DNA of 64,000 bases from Rhodocollybia butyracea (taxonomy: Eukaryota > Basidiomycota > Agaricomycetes > Agaricales > Omphalotaceae): assembly GCA_015501585.1 (NCBI GenBank), contig JADNRY010000263.1:22430-86429 (forward strand). The letters run 5' to 3'. Both the position numbers and the translations under genes were made by a program. Below, in pieces: positions 10,582 through 23,069 of the stretch; positions within the stretch are counted from its first letter, which is position 1, and each line of letters begins with the position of its first letter. The notes beneath the pieces are model-generated. The model had not been told where the DNA came from. It saw nothing but the letters and a program-made list of their open reading frames with translations, and made no database searches.

Positions 10582-12195
10582 ATGAGTTTCCATTTTGACG
10601 ATAATAGTGATATTGTATGTGATGGATATAAGTTCGCAGAAACGGGTCAGTTTTCCGAGCAGGAGTTAAGCGAGGCCTATGTCATGGCTTCGAGAAATTT
10701 CATTGCGCAGAAAGCTCCCGAGGACGATGAGCTTATTGAAGCCTACGTAAATAAACAACTAGTGGATGGAAATAGACGAGTATTCAACGCTCACAAAGAA
10801 GGCTTGGACTACGAAGAACCCGAGGAAGGTCCTGTACTAGTAAATAGAGAGGAATTGCCCGACTTTGATGACCACGCGAAAGCCTTCGCCGGATTCACTA
10901 CGAAACCGGGAACTAATGAGCGGCATGCTGTCTTCAGGAAGGGTGATGCTAAAAGTACGAAAAGGGAGACTCCTAAGTTTCCTGGTTCCCCGAAATTTGT
11001 AAAAGGTGGAAAACCTCGTCGCAGCATACCCAAATTGCCTCCTAGGCCTCTGTCTGACCTTCCACGAGTAAAAGATTATACCTATACGCCGTATACAAAG
11101 CCCGAGAGTTATGAACCGCGCAAGAATTCAATTCCTCGGAAAAGAACTGCGATTAAAGATCCCAAGAATGGGAAGGTTTATGATTTGGTCGATGCTTTTG
11201 GCGCAAAGAAATACAAACCAGTTGGTGTCAAAGTACATCCTGTGAAAGCGGATCTACCCGAGGAATACAGAGTTCGACGGTGTATCACCGGCAATCCTCT
11301 CGAGGGAATGCCTGAATTATCACCCAATCCGCCTGAGTTCACTCCAACCGGACGCTACACACAGGAAAGAAAAGAGATTATCGACGAAAATCACTCAGAG
11401 GATTTCCTATGGCCGGAAGAAAGGAAGTTGATTCATCACTTCATGATGCTTCAGGAACAAGCGTTTGCCTGGAATGCAGAGGAAGCTGGTACCTTCAAGG
11501 AAGAATTCTTCCCCGCGGTTAAAATTCCAGTACTCCCGCATGTTCCGTGGGTCATTCGTAACATTCCAATACCACCCGGGATCTTCGAGGACGTGTGTAA
11601 GATAATAAAACAAAAGATTGATGCAGGAGTTTACGAACCTAGTAGTGCCTCCTATCGCTCAAAGTGGTTTTGCGTAGTTAAAAAGGATGGAAAAAGTTTA
11701 CGTTTGGTCCATAGTCTGGAACCGTTGAATGAAGTTACTATACAACATTCTGGTGTACCGCCGGCCCCGGCTGAAGTCTCTAGGGACTTCTGTAGTCGAG
11801 CTTGTGGAGCTACTTTTGATCTCTATGTCGGATACAATGAGAGGCCATTAGCAGTTTCCTCGAGGGATCTAATGACCTTTCAAACATCTTTTGGACCACA
11901 TAGGCTCGTGAAATTACCAATGGGATGGACAAATTCCGTACCAATCTTCCACGACGATGTAACCTATATCCTACAAGACGAAATTCCACATGTTACAGTC
12001 CCCTATATCGACGATGTTCCCGTAAAAGGTCCGCATACTAGGTACGAACTTCCAGACGGAGGTTATGAGACCATATCAGAGAACGCCGGGATACGACGAT
12101 TTGTTTGGGAACACATGCAGAATGTTAACCGGGTGTGTCAACGGATGAAATATGCCGGGGGTACTTTCTCGGGGAAAAAGTCTTTCATAACATAG
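10582..12195 (+). pseudogene. Pol fragment: reverse transcriptase of Ty3-type element, truncated
   Basis: A 537-residue frame. After a basic linker come polymerase motifs: VYEPSSASYRSKWFCVVKK, LRLVHSLEPLN, an altered TFDLYVGYNER, LPMGWTNS and VPYIDDVPV (YIDD active site). The frame runs about 55 residues past a normal thumb start (GGTFSGKKSF) and ends; RNase H and integrase are missing. Upstream frames belong to the same element. Confidence 0.75.
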
Positions 12196-13508
12196 CCTGG
12201 CTAGCTGTCTTGAATCAAAATGTTCAACACTGGAACAGGAATTTACTGCTGCAGAATTATCGATAGGTATTCGGAAATTCCATCTCCAAGTCGGCGTTAA
12301 TGAAAGTAGTACCAGGTTCAGTTCCAGTAGTTCGGACCCATGTTTTCTCCTCAGAGTAGTATACTGGAGCAGATTCGGCAGTTCATATCTTCTGCTCATG
12401 AAGATATTACCCATTGACGGTACTTGAAGACATTTTCGCCATCCATGCACAATATATTGATTCCAGACCAATGAATGGCATGCAGCCAAGCATGCAACAG
12501 AGAAATTTCGCACTGAATCCCGCCGACAGGCTCGAATTAATTGTGCAGTAGAAGAGCAGACAAGAATTCAAGAGAATTGGCCTCAGCATGCCAACATCTA
12601 CCGTGGTATCCTGCATTCAATCTTATCGTGAGTCCATTCAGTATAACCCATCAGTGGATATAAATGCTTCTTGTGGTTCTGAAGACACTACTGGCCAATA
12701 CTATGACAAACTCAACCACACTCTGGATAGCTTGTGTGTGGCTAACGGCTACATATATTGCAGCATACTCTACCATCGAGATTGATGTATATTGATCCTG
12801 AAGTGCAAGCCTTTACTATGTCCCAAGGTAAAAAATATCTGGGGGGAAAGAAACCCGGTACTCGTCGTTACCAGGACCGCAAACATCGAAGTCAACCTGA
12901 AAGGAAAATGGACGCTACAATGAAATCGTGCTGGAGTCGGGGCCGCAACAGCGGCGCTAAGGATATGTTATCTATACGTTCGTGGACTTTTACCTCATGG
13001 GCACATGACATTTGCGATCCAGCTCGCAAATGTCACCTGACCACTAATTCAGATGTACGTTACCTTACATACATTACGTGTATCACATTCTTTTAGTTTT
13101 TACATAGATATTACCTCAGCGTTGTTCTACCACTGTCACTGAGGTTAGTACTTACATTCTTTGTTTCTTTACTCTATTTACTGACTGTGTACCTAGAACT
13201 CTCTTTTATTTCAATAGGTACATAATACAGCGTCGTTCTACCACTGTCGCTGAGAACTCTCTTTTATTTCAATAGTTTCAATACAAAAACTAATTCCCCA
13301 GAAATAATCATAATTACCATACATAGTCCTAAACCCGAAAGGGAAGCAGAAATGAAATCAAGAGGTGAGATAAAACAAGAAGCGAAAGAAGAGAGAGAAA
13401 AGTAGGGATGTAATGCAGGAACAGGAAAAGATGACTTCGATGAAAACAGAACGTGTATAGCGATGCAAGCTTGGCTAGTCGAGACTTATCCATCAAGGAA
13501 CATTCCTA
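12196..13508. other. No recognisable gene; contains a hairpin and short repeats
   Basis: Frames are short and shared between strands. Two structures are visible: a perfect 12-base inverted repeat (13006-13017 and 13024-13035), and a directly repeated 23-base phrase (about 13195-13217 and 13253-13275) associated with a second repeated phrase at about 13117 and 13230. Possibly decayed transposon sequence. Confidence 0.4.
13006..13035. repeat. Perfect 12-bp inverted repeat, 6-base loop
   Basis: TGACATTTGCGA and TCGCAAATGTCA flank TCCAGC. It lies in unassigned sequence about 470 bases below the 3' end of the kinase pseudogene. It could be a transcription-end hairpin or the relic of a small palindromic insertion. 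Confidence 0.6.
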
Positions 13509-16060
13509 TTAGCCTGACCGTCTTCGAAAATCACTCCATGCTTGATACAGCAATGGGTCATCCCAAGTGAGCCCATTTCTTCCGAAAGCACTTTCCTGTC
13601 CACGGGCATAGCTGTTCGGTGACAACGACAGCTCCTCCCAAGGTAAATCTCTTCCGGGAACAGTGTCCAATGGGGAGCTCATGAGAACTGAGTTAAGATC
13701 AGGAAGATGCGTAGATCCACGAGAGGTGTATGTAGAGGACGTCGGCCAAGATGACGGTGAAGGCGGGCGAGGAAGGGATTGCGAAGATCCACGAGAGGTG
13801 TATGTAGAGGATGTTGGCCAAGATGATGGTGAAGGCGGGCGAGGAAGAGATTTCAGATTCCGCTTGGGGAGCACGGACCGTTTCAAGGACTTCATCCCCC
13901 CCGTTGATACTGCCGCATCTCTCAACGTTCGTAAATACAATCCAGGGATCCGTTTTGGCTTTGGCTGTTGTCGATGGTTAGAGATGATAAATGAAATGAA
14001 GAGAAATAAACTGGAAAAATACCTTTTGGGTATCAACACGAGTCACAACCGCGCATCTATCGCCGCCCTCTCCAATAGGGTAATGATACAATCCAAGCTT
14101 TTTAGTGATCAATTGGATGACGCGGAGCTGTTGGGGTGTCGTTGTGGGACATATTAGCTCATCACGCGTATGGTCGTTCTTGAATAGCAACACAACGGAG
14201 TACATTTCGAGAGTCGAGGGTTGGTTAAAGTCTAACTCGTTGACTGATACTTCGTTCGATGAAGCTCCAGGTGAAGAGGTATCCGGCGATTCAGGCACTG
14301 TTGGAGGTATGGTCGGGACACGATCTGAGTGCTGCTGTTGGTACAACCCATGTGAAAACGATTGTATGAAACTAGCAGAGCCTGAGGGCCAGGCAACAGG
14401 AGCAACGACACCGCCACCGACATGGTGTTCTTCATTTGGTCCCGTTGAATTCGTTGAATCCTAGAAGATAAACATTAGTCGCCGCTGAGTATACTGAATG
14501 GTGGAATAGTTCGAACCTTTGGCGTTGGGCTGATTTCACGCTATAAGTAATCAAGTTAGCGCAATCATTTCACGCCTCCATAAGTACATCAGTGCTTACC
14601 TGCTCTAAGCCTTTTAAAAGCGAAAGGTCCTGCGGGTTGGTGAGGAAGTCCAACACACCCTGTGCGCTAGGTCGATCACTATTTTTTTCTGACCAGCACC
14701 ATTTTAACATCGAATACATTGACTTGAAGACAGATTCTCGTGGGATTGCTTCTGCAGGAAGCGAAGGCCTTTCGCCTCCAAGCACCTTCATCGCAACAGT
14801 GATATCTTGAGGAAAATGCGAGAATGGTGGTTTCCCAGTCAAGAGCTAGAAATACTTGCGTCCGTTTATGATCTCACAGTTCCGAGCTATCGAAAGAAAC
14901 TCACCTCGAATACTGTACATCCAAATGCATAGATATCGCGCGGTATCAGCATTCCAGCTCCAGTCACAGGGTAAGAAGGAGGGTTGATAAATTCAGGTGC
15001 TAGCCAACGAAGCGAGCCTTGAGTAGAAGCCGTTTGTGTTGGATTCATGGATTGTGTATCCAAAAACAGATAAGCCAAAGTCAGCAAGGCAGCAGGAACC
15101 ACAGTCGTCAGACACCAAGATATTGGCCTGCCAATTTTTGAGTGAGGATCTACGAGTAGTGAGATGCTTGACAAACCCCTTTGATGTCGCCATGAATCAC
15201 CGGCGGATCCAACCCGTGCAGGTATACGAGACCTTCAGCGATTTGGGTGGTCTATAGCTACTGGTGATGAGTATGGCAATGCGGAAGAGCAGACACACAT
15301 ATGTTTCAATTTCATATCCAAATCCAGGGGATTTTTCTGAGCGTATGAGATGATATCACCGTTGAGCATCCAAGGAGAAACGATACAGAAACTAGGCGTA
15401 AATAATTCGGTATTTACACCGAGGAAAGGAAGGATGTTCGGATGATTAAGCTGTCTCCACAATAGAACCTCTTTACTTAGTGCCTAGAAGTAAACTCTCA
15501 GTATTCGTTTGAGATAATTCAGATCCAACGAGCACACCTTTAGTAGAGTATCTCTCTCCGACCCTTCTTGGAAATATCGCAAAACCTTCATGCAAACGCG
15601 CCGATCATCCAAACATCCAATCCAAACATCCTACCGGAAAAGACATGAGTAACTGGGATACACTTTTTAGCCTCAAACGTACGGCAAAGCCTCCACCTTT
15701 AACCGCACGCTTACTTTCGCAGACTAAACTGTGGAGAATCATTGAAGGAGGGAGGACTCCAAACTGACGATTCAGATAACGCATCAGTTTCGAACATCTC
15801 TTCCATTTCTTCCTAGATTGATGGTCATTCGTGGCGCGCGCATGGTCCAGCTCCTGGATAATGTCATGAGCACGAGTTCACGCGGCATATGATAGAACGA
15901 ACGAGCACTGTACCGTTTGCAACAATTCCATTACTCCTGATGCTTCCTCCGCACCTGAAACGAATTCGCTGAAGTCTTTCTCCGAGTCGTCATAATGCTC
16001 ATCAGCTGCTATAAGAGCAAGGGTTTGGTCCCTAGTCGTGCTAGATAGAGTTGGTGGCAT
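13509..16060 (-). pseudogene. TKL-type kinase with R3H-like C-terminal domain, copy A (frameshifted)
   Basis: A tandem paralogue of the gene at 16921-19387 with the same exon plan. The N-terminus begins MPPTLSSTTRDQ at 16060. The kinase shows LWRQLNHPNILPFLGV, HGDIKG|ANILVSDD (intron at the bar), LADFGLS, SLRWLAPEF, DIYAFGC and ILTG-type substrate motifs. After the kinase, an intron joins a linker and an R3H-like block (LLFKNDHTRDEL..KKLGLYHYPIGEGGDR). A last exon then starts PKPKRIPG and carries two copies of a 24-residue repeat and WDDPLLYQAWSDF near the end. Just after DFGLS there is one extra base in an A-run (near 15060) compared with copy B, which destroys the activation loop frame. That is either real inactivation or a homopolymer error. 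Confidence 0.7.
13714..13857 (-). repeat. 72-bp tandem repeat, two copies, coding
   Basis: Two 72-base units (starting 13714 and 13786) encode a 24-residue Ser/Pro/Thr repeat (SLPRPPSPSSWPTSSTYTSR plus flanks) in the last exon of kinase copy A. Copy B has no such repeat, so it arose after the gene duplication. Confidence 0.85.
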
Positions 16061-16920
16061 TTCCGAGTGAAGCCAACATTGAGGCTCAGGGAACGTGTAC
16101 TAGATTAATTGTCACGGGTCTTAGAGTTAGTTGGGCGCTTGTGAGATGATCAAGGTGATTTAAATGCCACTGAGGAATCCCAGGTTGGCCTGACAGTGAG
16201 AGAGGCCTGCAATCCATCTTGAGAGTTTCACATGGGCTGATTTTGGAAGAAGCGCTCAAACGATTGTGGCCGGTCAAAGCGTTTAATCACACGTCAGCAT
16301 CTAGGTGTACGCGTTATCCTGTTATAAATCCGCTGTTATCCGCGTTATCTTCTAAAAATTTAACGAGGAGATGCAAAGCACTAGATTACTGCAGTTGGGG
16401 TACCAGCTCTCAAATTGAACCTGGCGACACCTGACATATCTAATGATTTTCCGTTTGTGTCTAATTGAGCGTAAGATCCGCAAGAAGGAAACAAACCAAA
16501 AAGCATCCACTAGAGTTCCACAAATGTGATAGTCCAGTACGAGGGCGTAGTAAGCGAGCAGCTATGATGTGCCGCATTTGACTGAAAACTGAATTTTCTA
16601 CTTGATCCTGCAAAAGATTAGGCTGGAGGACAAAACTTGAATGACAATGAGAGCAAAATGGTAAAAGCATATACATAGGGGAGGATGAGAAGGTCACTCG
16701 GAGAAAAAGAGGAAAGGGGGGACATCGAAAAGTCATGACAGGAGGACTCGGTTGGACCGTCGAGGTCAAGGTAGCTGCATTGGTACAGAGTATGATAGAC
16801 GTATCATACATACCAAATCCCTGCACACAACATCTACATAGTTTAAATACTTGCCACGCGAGATGCAAGGACGACATTCAGGTGCTGAAGAGAGAACTGT
16901 AGACTGACTCCCCTTCTATA
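16061..16920. other. Intergenic between the two kinase genes (promoter of copy A)
   Basis: No gene recognised. The 50-70 bases beyond the copy A start (GTCACGGGTC..GGGCGCTTG) resemble the region upstream of copy B near 19470. The duplication therefore included promoter sequence. Confidence 0.45.
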
Positions 16921-19387
16921 CTATTGGCCTATCCTTTCGTGATAATCCTTCCATGCTTGATGCAACAGATCATCCCAAAGTAAGTTATCCATTCCGAAAA
17001 CGGGGGCCGATCCATGAACAAATTCCGAATCATCCATCTGACCCACGTCGAACGATGAGTATTCACGTTGACCGGAATCCATAGCTCTAGTTAATGCAGA
17101 GGTGATTACAAGCCCACGCGCGCCGGCAGCTTCCAAGTACTCGGGATCGCTCTCGTTGGAGACGGTAAACCTGAAAGGTCTTGCCCAAGTAACAAAAGGG
17201 TAGTCTTCGGGTTGGAAACCAATTGAAGTCTGCAACTCTGATGTTGAAGTTGGCGACGCCAAAACGGCAGGTTCAGCAGACCACTCTGGCTCTTGCTGGT
17301 GGTGGTGAACTGTTAAAAAGGGATAAAAAAAGATTGGGAAAACGCACCTCTTGTGTATCAACGCGAGTATCAACGCGAGTCACAACCGCACACCTCTCGT
17401 CACCCTCTCCAACAGAGTGATGGTACAATCCAAGTTTCTCAGCAATCAATTTCACAACATGGTACTCCTGGGCTGTTTCTGTAGAACACAGCAGCTCATT
17501 GCGTGTATGGTCATTCTTAAACAACAAGACATTGGAGTACATTTCGAGGGTCGAGGGTTGATTAAAATCCAATTCATCGGTGGATACCTCGTTCAATGGA
17601 GGTTCAGGAGGAGGAACTTGTGGTGCAACAGGGAGAGTCCTTCTCAAAATATGAGGAGAGAAATGACGGGGGTGCTGCTGTTCGTGAGAACCCGAAGCGA
17701 AAGATCGTAAGCCAACAGGCCCGTCGGCGTACCCAGTGGAAACAACACTACGACCATGTTCTTCATTTATTCCCATTGGATTCTACAGTGAACGTTAGTG
17801 GTCACTAAGCATATGAATGGCGCAGAGTCCAACCTTTGGCGTTGGAATTCCACGCTAAGTCAGTACAACCTCAGTAATGATTTCACGGTACCAACCGAGG
17901 AGAGAGATGAGTACTTACTTGCGCTGAGCCTGGAAGCGAAAGGTCTTGCGGGTTGGTGATCCAGTCTAATACGCTCCGCGCACTGGGTCGATCACTATTT
18001 TTCTCTGACCAACACCTTTCCAACATTGAATGCATTAACTTGGAAGGAAATTCTAGCGGAATCGCGTCTGCGGGAAGTGTAGGCCTTTCACCACCTAAGA
18101 CTTTCATCGCAACGGTGATATCATGAGGAAGATGCGAGAATGGTAGTTTTCCAGTCAATATCTGAGTACAAAAACGTTCGAGCTGTTGTAGATTTGAGCT
18201 TTTAGAGAGACTTACCTCGAATACTGTACACCCGAATGCATAGATATCTCGCGGTACCAGCATTCCAGCTCCTGTCACAGGGTAAGAAGGCGGGTTGATA
18301 AATTCTGGTGCTAGCCAACGAAGGGAGCCTTGAGTGGAAGCTGTTTGTGTGAGGTTCATGGACTGAGTATCCAAAACCGATAAACCAAAGTCAGCCAGGC
18401 AGCAGGAAGAACAATCGTCAGAGATTAAGATATTGGCCTGCCAATTGGTGAGTAAGGTAAGGATCGACCAGTAAGATGATAATTGATTGACAAACCCCCT
18501 TGATGTCGCCGTGGGCTACAGGCGGATCGAGTCCGTGTAAGTATACGAGGCCTTCAGCAATTTGAGCTGTCTATAATATATCGTCGATGAGTATATACCA
18601 TGTTTATGCAAAAAAGCGAGCACATACATGTTTTAATTTTGTATCCAAATCCAACGGATTTTTCTGAGCGTATGAAATGATATCACCATTGAACAGCCAG
18701 GGAGAAATGATACAAAAGCTAGGTGCGAATATTTCAGTATTCACACCAAGGAAAGGAAGGATGTTCGGATGTTTGAGCTGCCTCCACAACAGAACCTCTT
18801 TACTTAGTGCCTGGAGATAAATCCTCAGTATTCGTTCCGGATAATCCAACAATCGGTGTACCTTTAGCAGAGTTTCTCTCTCCGACCCTTCTTGGAAATA
18901 TCGCAAAACCTTCATGCAGACGCGTCGTTTATCCAAACGTCCAATCCAAACATCCTACCAGGAAAGACGTGAATAACTGAGCAGATATCCCTTTGAGAAC
19001 AAGAGTCGTACGGCGAACCCTCCACCTTTCACCGGAGATGTACTTTCCCGGACTAAACCTTCCAGAATCATTGAAGGTGGGAATACCCCATACTGGCGAT
19101 TCAGATGACGCATTAGTTTTAAACACTTCTTCCAGATATTCTTGAGCCGAGGGTCATTTGTAACCCGTGTACGGTCGAGCTCCTGGATCATATCATGAAC
19201 ATGCTCAACAGCGCATTTAAAAACGATATAACTTGAAGCTTACCGTTTGTAACAGCTCCATTACCCCCGATGCAGTCTCCGCATTTGTAACGAAGGTGTT
19301 CAAGTCCTCTTCCGCATCGTTTGGGTATTCATCAGCTATGAAAGAAACAATCTGGTCATGGTTTCTGGTAGATAATGGTGATGGCAT
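16921..19387 (-). CDS. TKL-type protein kinase with R3H-like C-terminal domain, copy B (intact)
   Basis: Predicted serine/threonine kinase, about 650-700 residues after splicing of at least seven short introns. Start MPSPLSTRNHDQ at 19387. Kinase elements in order: glycine loop SPVKGGGFA|DVWIG, VCMKVLRY (ATP Lys), WRQLKHPNILPFLG, PVAHGDIKG|ANILIS (catalytic loop with HGD for HRD), LADFGLSVLD, SLRWLAPEF, RDIYAFGCTVFEV, and RCWSEKNSDRPSA. The kinase exon ends at GSAQ and splices to NPMGINEEHG. Downstream is a block with the R3H-domain pattern EKLGLYHHSVGEGDERCAVV, although the signature R-x3-H pair itself is not evident. The final exon ends WDDLLHQAWKDYHERIGQ, conserved with copy A. No signal peptide or membrane segment is seen. 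Substrate unknown. Confidence 0.75.
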
Positions 19388-21560
19388 TGCTCAAACCTTG
19401 ATTATAACAAGAGATAATTACAACCAGCTCGGTTTACATGATTGTTCATGATCATCACTTCATTCAATGTCACGGGTCAATTAGGCGCTTGGGCAGTTCA
19501 ATCACGACACGATTTTCGCAATGTACTGTCCACTTGTAGAGGCCTCGGTTGGCGGAACGATAAAATCCTAACGGATTTGGTAACGTGGAGGCTCTTTTAG
19601 AGATTTCGTTCCGACTTATGCTTTGCCAGTAGTCCTGCAAGCCATTCATGGGTATTTTGGGTCTGCTGTGATAGGTAATATACTATACTACGGCCATACA
19701 ACGCTGTATCGATATCCTTCAATATTTATACCCTCATCCCGCACGGAATCACGGATATCTCCCGGAGGAAAACCTGAAGTGCCCTCGATGTGTCGGATTC
19801 TCTTTAGCAGCTCTGAGTGCTGCACATGGCTTGGATTCTACTGAGGCCGATGTGAGTATTTCTGGAAATCGAGATGTCGCTTTCAGGTCGTTGCAATTGT
19901 GGATAACAAAGCTTTCGGGAAATAGGTATGTTCCTCTGATGCTATCCTCGTTCTTTTCGTTATGGTGTCTTTCAAGATCATCCAACTTGGACCGCGTCAG
20001 CCTCGATTGTGGCCATCATACAGAAGATACAACCTCTTGAAAACCAAGCACCCTCAAATGCATCCGATCTCGGCGCCCTATTTGTCCTTTTCCCTGCTTT
20101 TATGTCTCTCACCCGCCTTTGTCTTGCGTGCACCATCTGCGACCTTTATACTGTCACTCTATGGGCTTCTCTCGCTTGTTGCTTCAAGGCAGTGTTATTA
20201 CTATTCGTTCTTGAAGCGAGGACAGCGTGCCTTTTCCAAATTTGAAGCAAAATCCCTTCCGACAAGTTCATCTTCGACGTATGGCACTCATTTTTCCCGT
20301 CTCAACGTTCAGCAATTCGCGCTCGTACACATCTATCGACCCGACCGTCTCCCATAAACTTTTTTGTGAAAACCTCAAAGATCGCATTAATATAAAACCG
20401 AACCGTATTCAAGGACGACACTATGGACACTGGAGCTTTGGTATTCGAGTTTTTCCATGGGACGGCAAAGATTGTGGTTAAGAAGAAATTTCGAGTGGAA
20501 CATTGTATGGATTTCTGCTGTATTTCTTTCAAAATCCTTCTCGTTCTCCTTCATATGCGTAGTCAACACCTGGTGGCGACTTGAGCATTTTCTTGTTTCG
20601 ACTCAAAAAAGCTGCAGTGAGCGCCCAATAGGCGCGCATTCGAGATCGCTCTGTTGTTTTTGCGATTTGCGTAGGACGCTCTTTTAGCAAAACTCGCATA
20701 CAGAGAAGCTGCGTAGATTCTTTAGAGTCAACATCTCGATACCCTTGAGACCCTGTCGAAGCTTTATGGGCGAAGATGCATTTTTGATTTTGGATCCTAT
20801 CATGGACGCTCTCCTCTCCCAAGCAGAAGCCGTATAGGTACTCCACAATTATTGGCCAGTTCTTATAAGTCCTCTCTCTTGAGGTTGTTCGAGCGCTGCT
20901 CCTCATAGGTAAGTCGTTTATGGAGAGGCTGCTTTACTTAATACACGCTGATTCCACCACAGTCTTATTACTATTCATGGACGGTCAAGATTCCGACAAT
21001 CAACCCTCTTTTCGAATTCGTACCTCGCTTCGCTAGTTTCTGAAATGCTTGCGAACGTCACGAGCCACTAGCACTGACATGTGCATTGCGGCCAATATTT
21101 TCTACTCGATTTGAAGTCAGCGTTCGTTTGTTTTCTTTCCGACTCTGTACTAGCTCAATCCCTACTTCCCAAATTATACAGTTCCTTGGGCACGGCGTAC
21201 GTCTTTTTCCTTGACACGAACCTTCCATGCTGACACGCGTACAGGGACTATACAGGATCGCTGATGCGCAGTGGCTGTACAGTGGAGGTCTCGCTGGAAT
21301 AGGTAGAACGCGTCGCGTCTACCTGTGTGACTGTCCATCACTGGAGCCAAGCCACGTGATGGCTAGTACGTTAGGTTAGCCATACGTAGCGTAGCTCAAC
21401 CCCAATACTACCACCTTTATCGCTAGCTACCGAGCCTTGGCATACCAGCGGACCCCGGCCCTCTCCATCGCTTGGCTCTGGAACCGAATGCCAACCTATG
21501 CCAACGTGTTGTCCTGACCAGGTTAGCTTGGTGTTTCGTGTTTTGTAAATTGGCAATCAT
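19388..21560. other. Intergenic, no recognisable gene
   Basis: Frames in all six phases are short, mostly under 130 residues, and overlap one another. The minus frame 20906-20529 is the longest (125 residues) but matches nothing I know. From about 21370 the sequence resembles the upstream regions of the secreted-protein copies. Confidence 0.4.
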
Positions 21561-21744
21561 AGATAGTAAATCTTTCTGCGCCAACTCATCATATATGCAT
21601 ATGTCCATTGCGTTGGATATAAATTAAACGAAAGAACAAATTCTTCCCCAGCTGCTGGTTCAGTTCACACCTCTCGCGCCGCTTTGTTGCTTGCATATCT
21701 TCCCAACGCTCTTCTCGCACATCAGTGTCCGAATATCTCCCTCG

Positions 21745-22565
21745 ATGCTCCTTACAAATCACTGGCTGGCCTTTGCCTTCCTCGCACTGCTCATTTCCTC
21801 TGCATGCGCTGCGCCCCCGCAGCTGGTAAGCATATATAATATATTTATTCTGGTCACTGACTTTCCCAAAACTAGAAACGACGCAAAAATCAGATCGAAT
21901 ACAAATATACAGTGACTGTGGTCCATGCAAATGGTAACCCAGTAAAAAACGTCCCACCAGATGCGCCGAACCCGCATTAAGAAATTCATTTGGCACATGG
22001 GGCAGAACTGAAAGATCGCAAAATTCCAAAGGGTGTAAAATTTGACAACGAGGGTCTCATTGAAGATGGCACGTTCGAAACGACGATAATACTTTTTTTC
22101 AAGCTTGTCAGTGTCGATGCGACAACAACCTCTGTCACGTGGGATGCTTTGGATATGTCGTCTCCCCAAGCAAAGGTATTGACACAGCGGTTGGTGCTCT
22201 TATCACCCGGGAGTTGAAGGATCCCACCCACGAGTCGAAGGATCTCACCCACGAGCTGAATGATCCCACGAAGTATCGATATGTCCTGGTTGTTAAACCC
22301 ATATCTACAGGCAAAACGTATCAGAAAAAAGTACCGCCAGCTCGTGGGCCAAAAATTTCACCAGTTTTTGACGGAACTTGCGCCAATAAACCCATGGGTG
22401 AAGGCGATAGATGAGGATAAGGAGCATCCTCTCCTCCTTCCTGACTTCCTTCCTTCGGATAGTGTCCAAAAGGCTGTAGTGGCTATCAATGACCCCATCG
22501 TTAGAAATACGGCTGAGGCTTTGGTGAACATGTTCAAAGACGGACATTCAGCACCCTCAGGCTGA
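21745..22565 (+). pseudogene. Small secreted-protein family, copy U1 (frameshifted)
   Basis: Exon 1 (21745-21825) encodes a signal peptide, MLLTNHWLAFAFLALLISS, ending in the ACAAP motif shared by all copies. An intron (21826-21875) ends in the family's conserved TTCCCAAAACTAG. The next exon starts like other copies (YKYTVTVVHANG) but stops at about 21980. Family blocks then reappear in other frames: RTRIKKF, FGYVVSPSKG, VGALITRE, and finally FLTELAPINPWVKA..HSAPSG to 22565. At least three frame disruptions make this a pseudogene. Confidence 0.7.
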
Positions 22566-22639
22566 TGAAAAAGTTTCCTTATGGTCCGTTCAACTTATGT
22601 ATACTTGTGGCTCAAATAAATCATTTCTCAGTTGACTAT

Positions 22640-23060
22640 GGAAAGATCACGCTTAGGTTTTACCGGCGAGCCCAAGAAATCTTCCCTTTCTCCCCTTATA
22701 AGCTCCCGGTCTGTTTCTTCTTCTGGTTTGTCCTCCCATGGCAGACTATGAATTCATGGATACCCGCTTCCATGTGAAGGTTACAGCAGGTATTGGTACA
22801 CTGTCCTTCGATAGTCTGACTTGGAGATCAAACACAGTATCCCGACGACGTACAGAGTTGAGTGCTGGGTCATCAGAAAGGTTACAACCATGATGGTGAT
22901 TACTAGAGATGTATATATCACCTACCATCGTCCACAAGTTTCTCCGATTTTGGGCGCAATGTACTTGGTGAAGTTCTTGACAAGTCCGTGTCTGTTCCGG
23001 AGAGGAATTGTCGGAAACGGGTTCTTTGATGATCGAATAACTCCCTCAGACAGCCTCTCG
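22640..23060 (-). pseudogene. FET3-type ferroxidase 3' remnant (unit U1)
   Basis: Stretches matching the ferroxidase gene at 49253-51688 appear in collinear order: the C-terminal exon (22657-22745), the HLEVGL region (near 22810), and the SDDPALN/VRRDTV block (near 22830-22880). Large parts are deleted, and frames are broken. Convergent with the secreted-protein copy. Confidence 0.65.
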
Positions 23061-23069
23061 CTTGCTAAG

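Larger units (their letters stand above)
6945..12195 (+). mobile_element. Ty3/gypsy-type LTR retrotransposon, 3'-truncated
   Basis: Gag with a zinc knuckle, an aspartic protease and a reverse transcriptase occur in order on the plus strand. The sequence stops being element-like just past 12195, before any RNase H, integrase or 3' LTR. Gag has an in-frame stop at 7857 and the parts lie in different frames, so the copy is not autonomous. Confidence 0.8.

Noticed and set aside
20529..20906. 125-residue minus-strand frame in the gap at 19.4-21.4 kb
   Set aside because: No motif, no splice context, and overlapping plus frames of similar length; not above chance.
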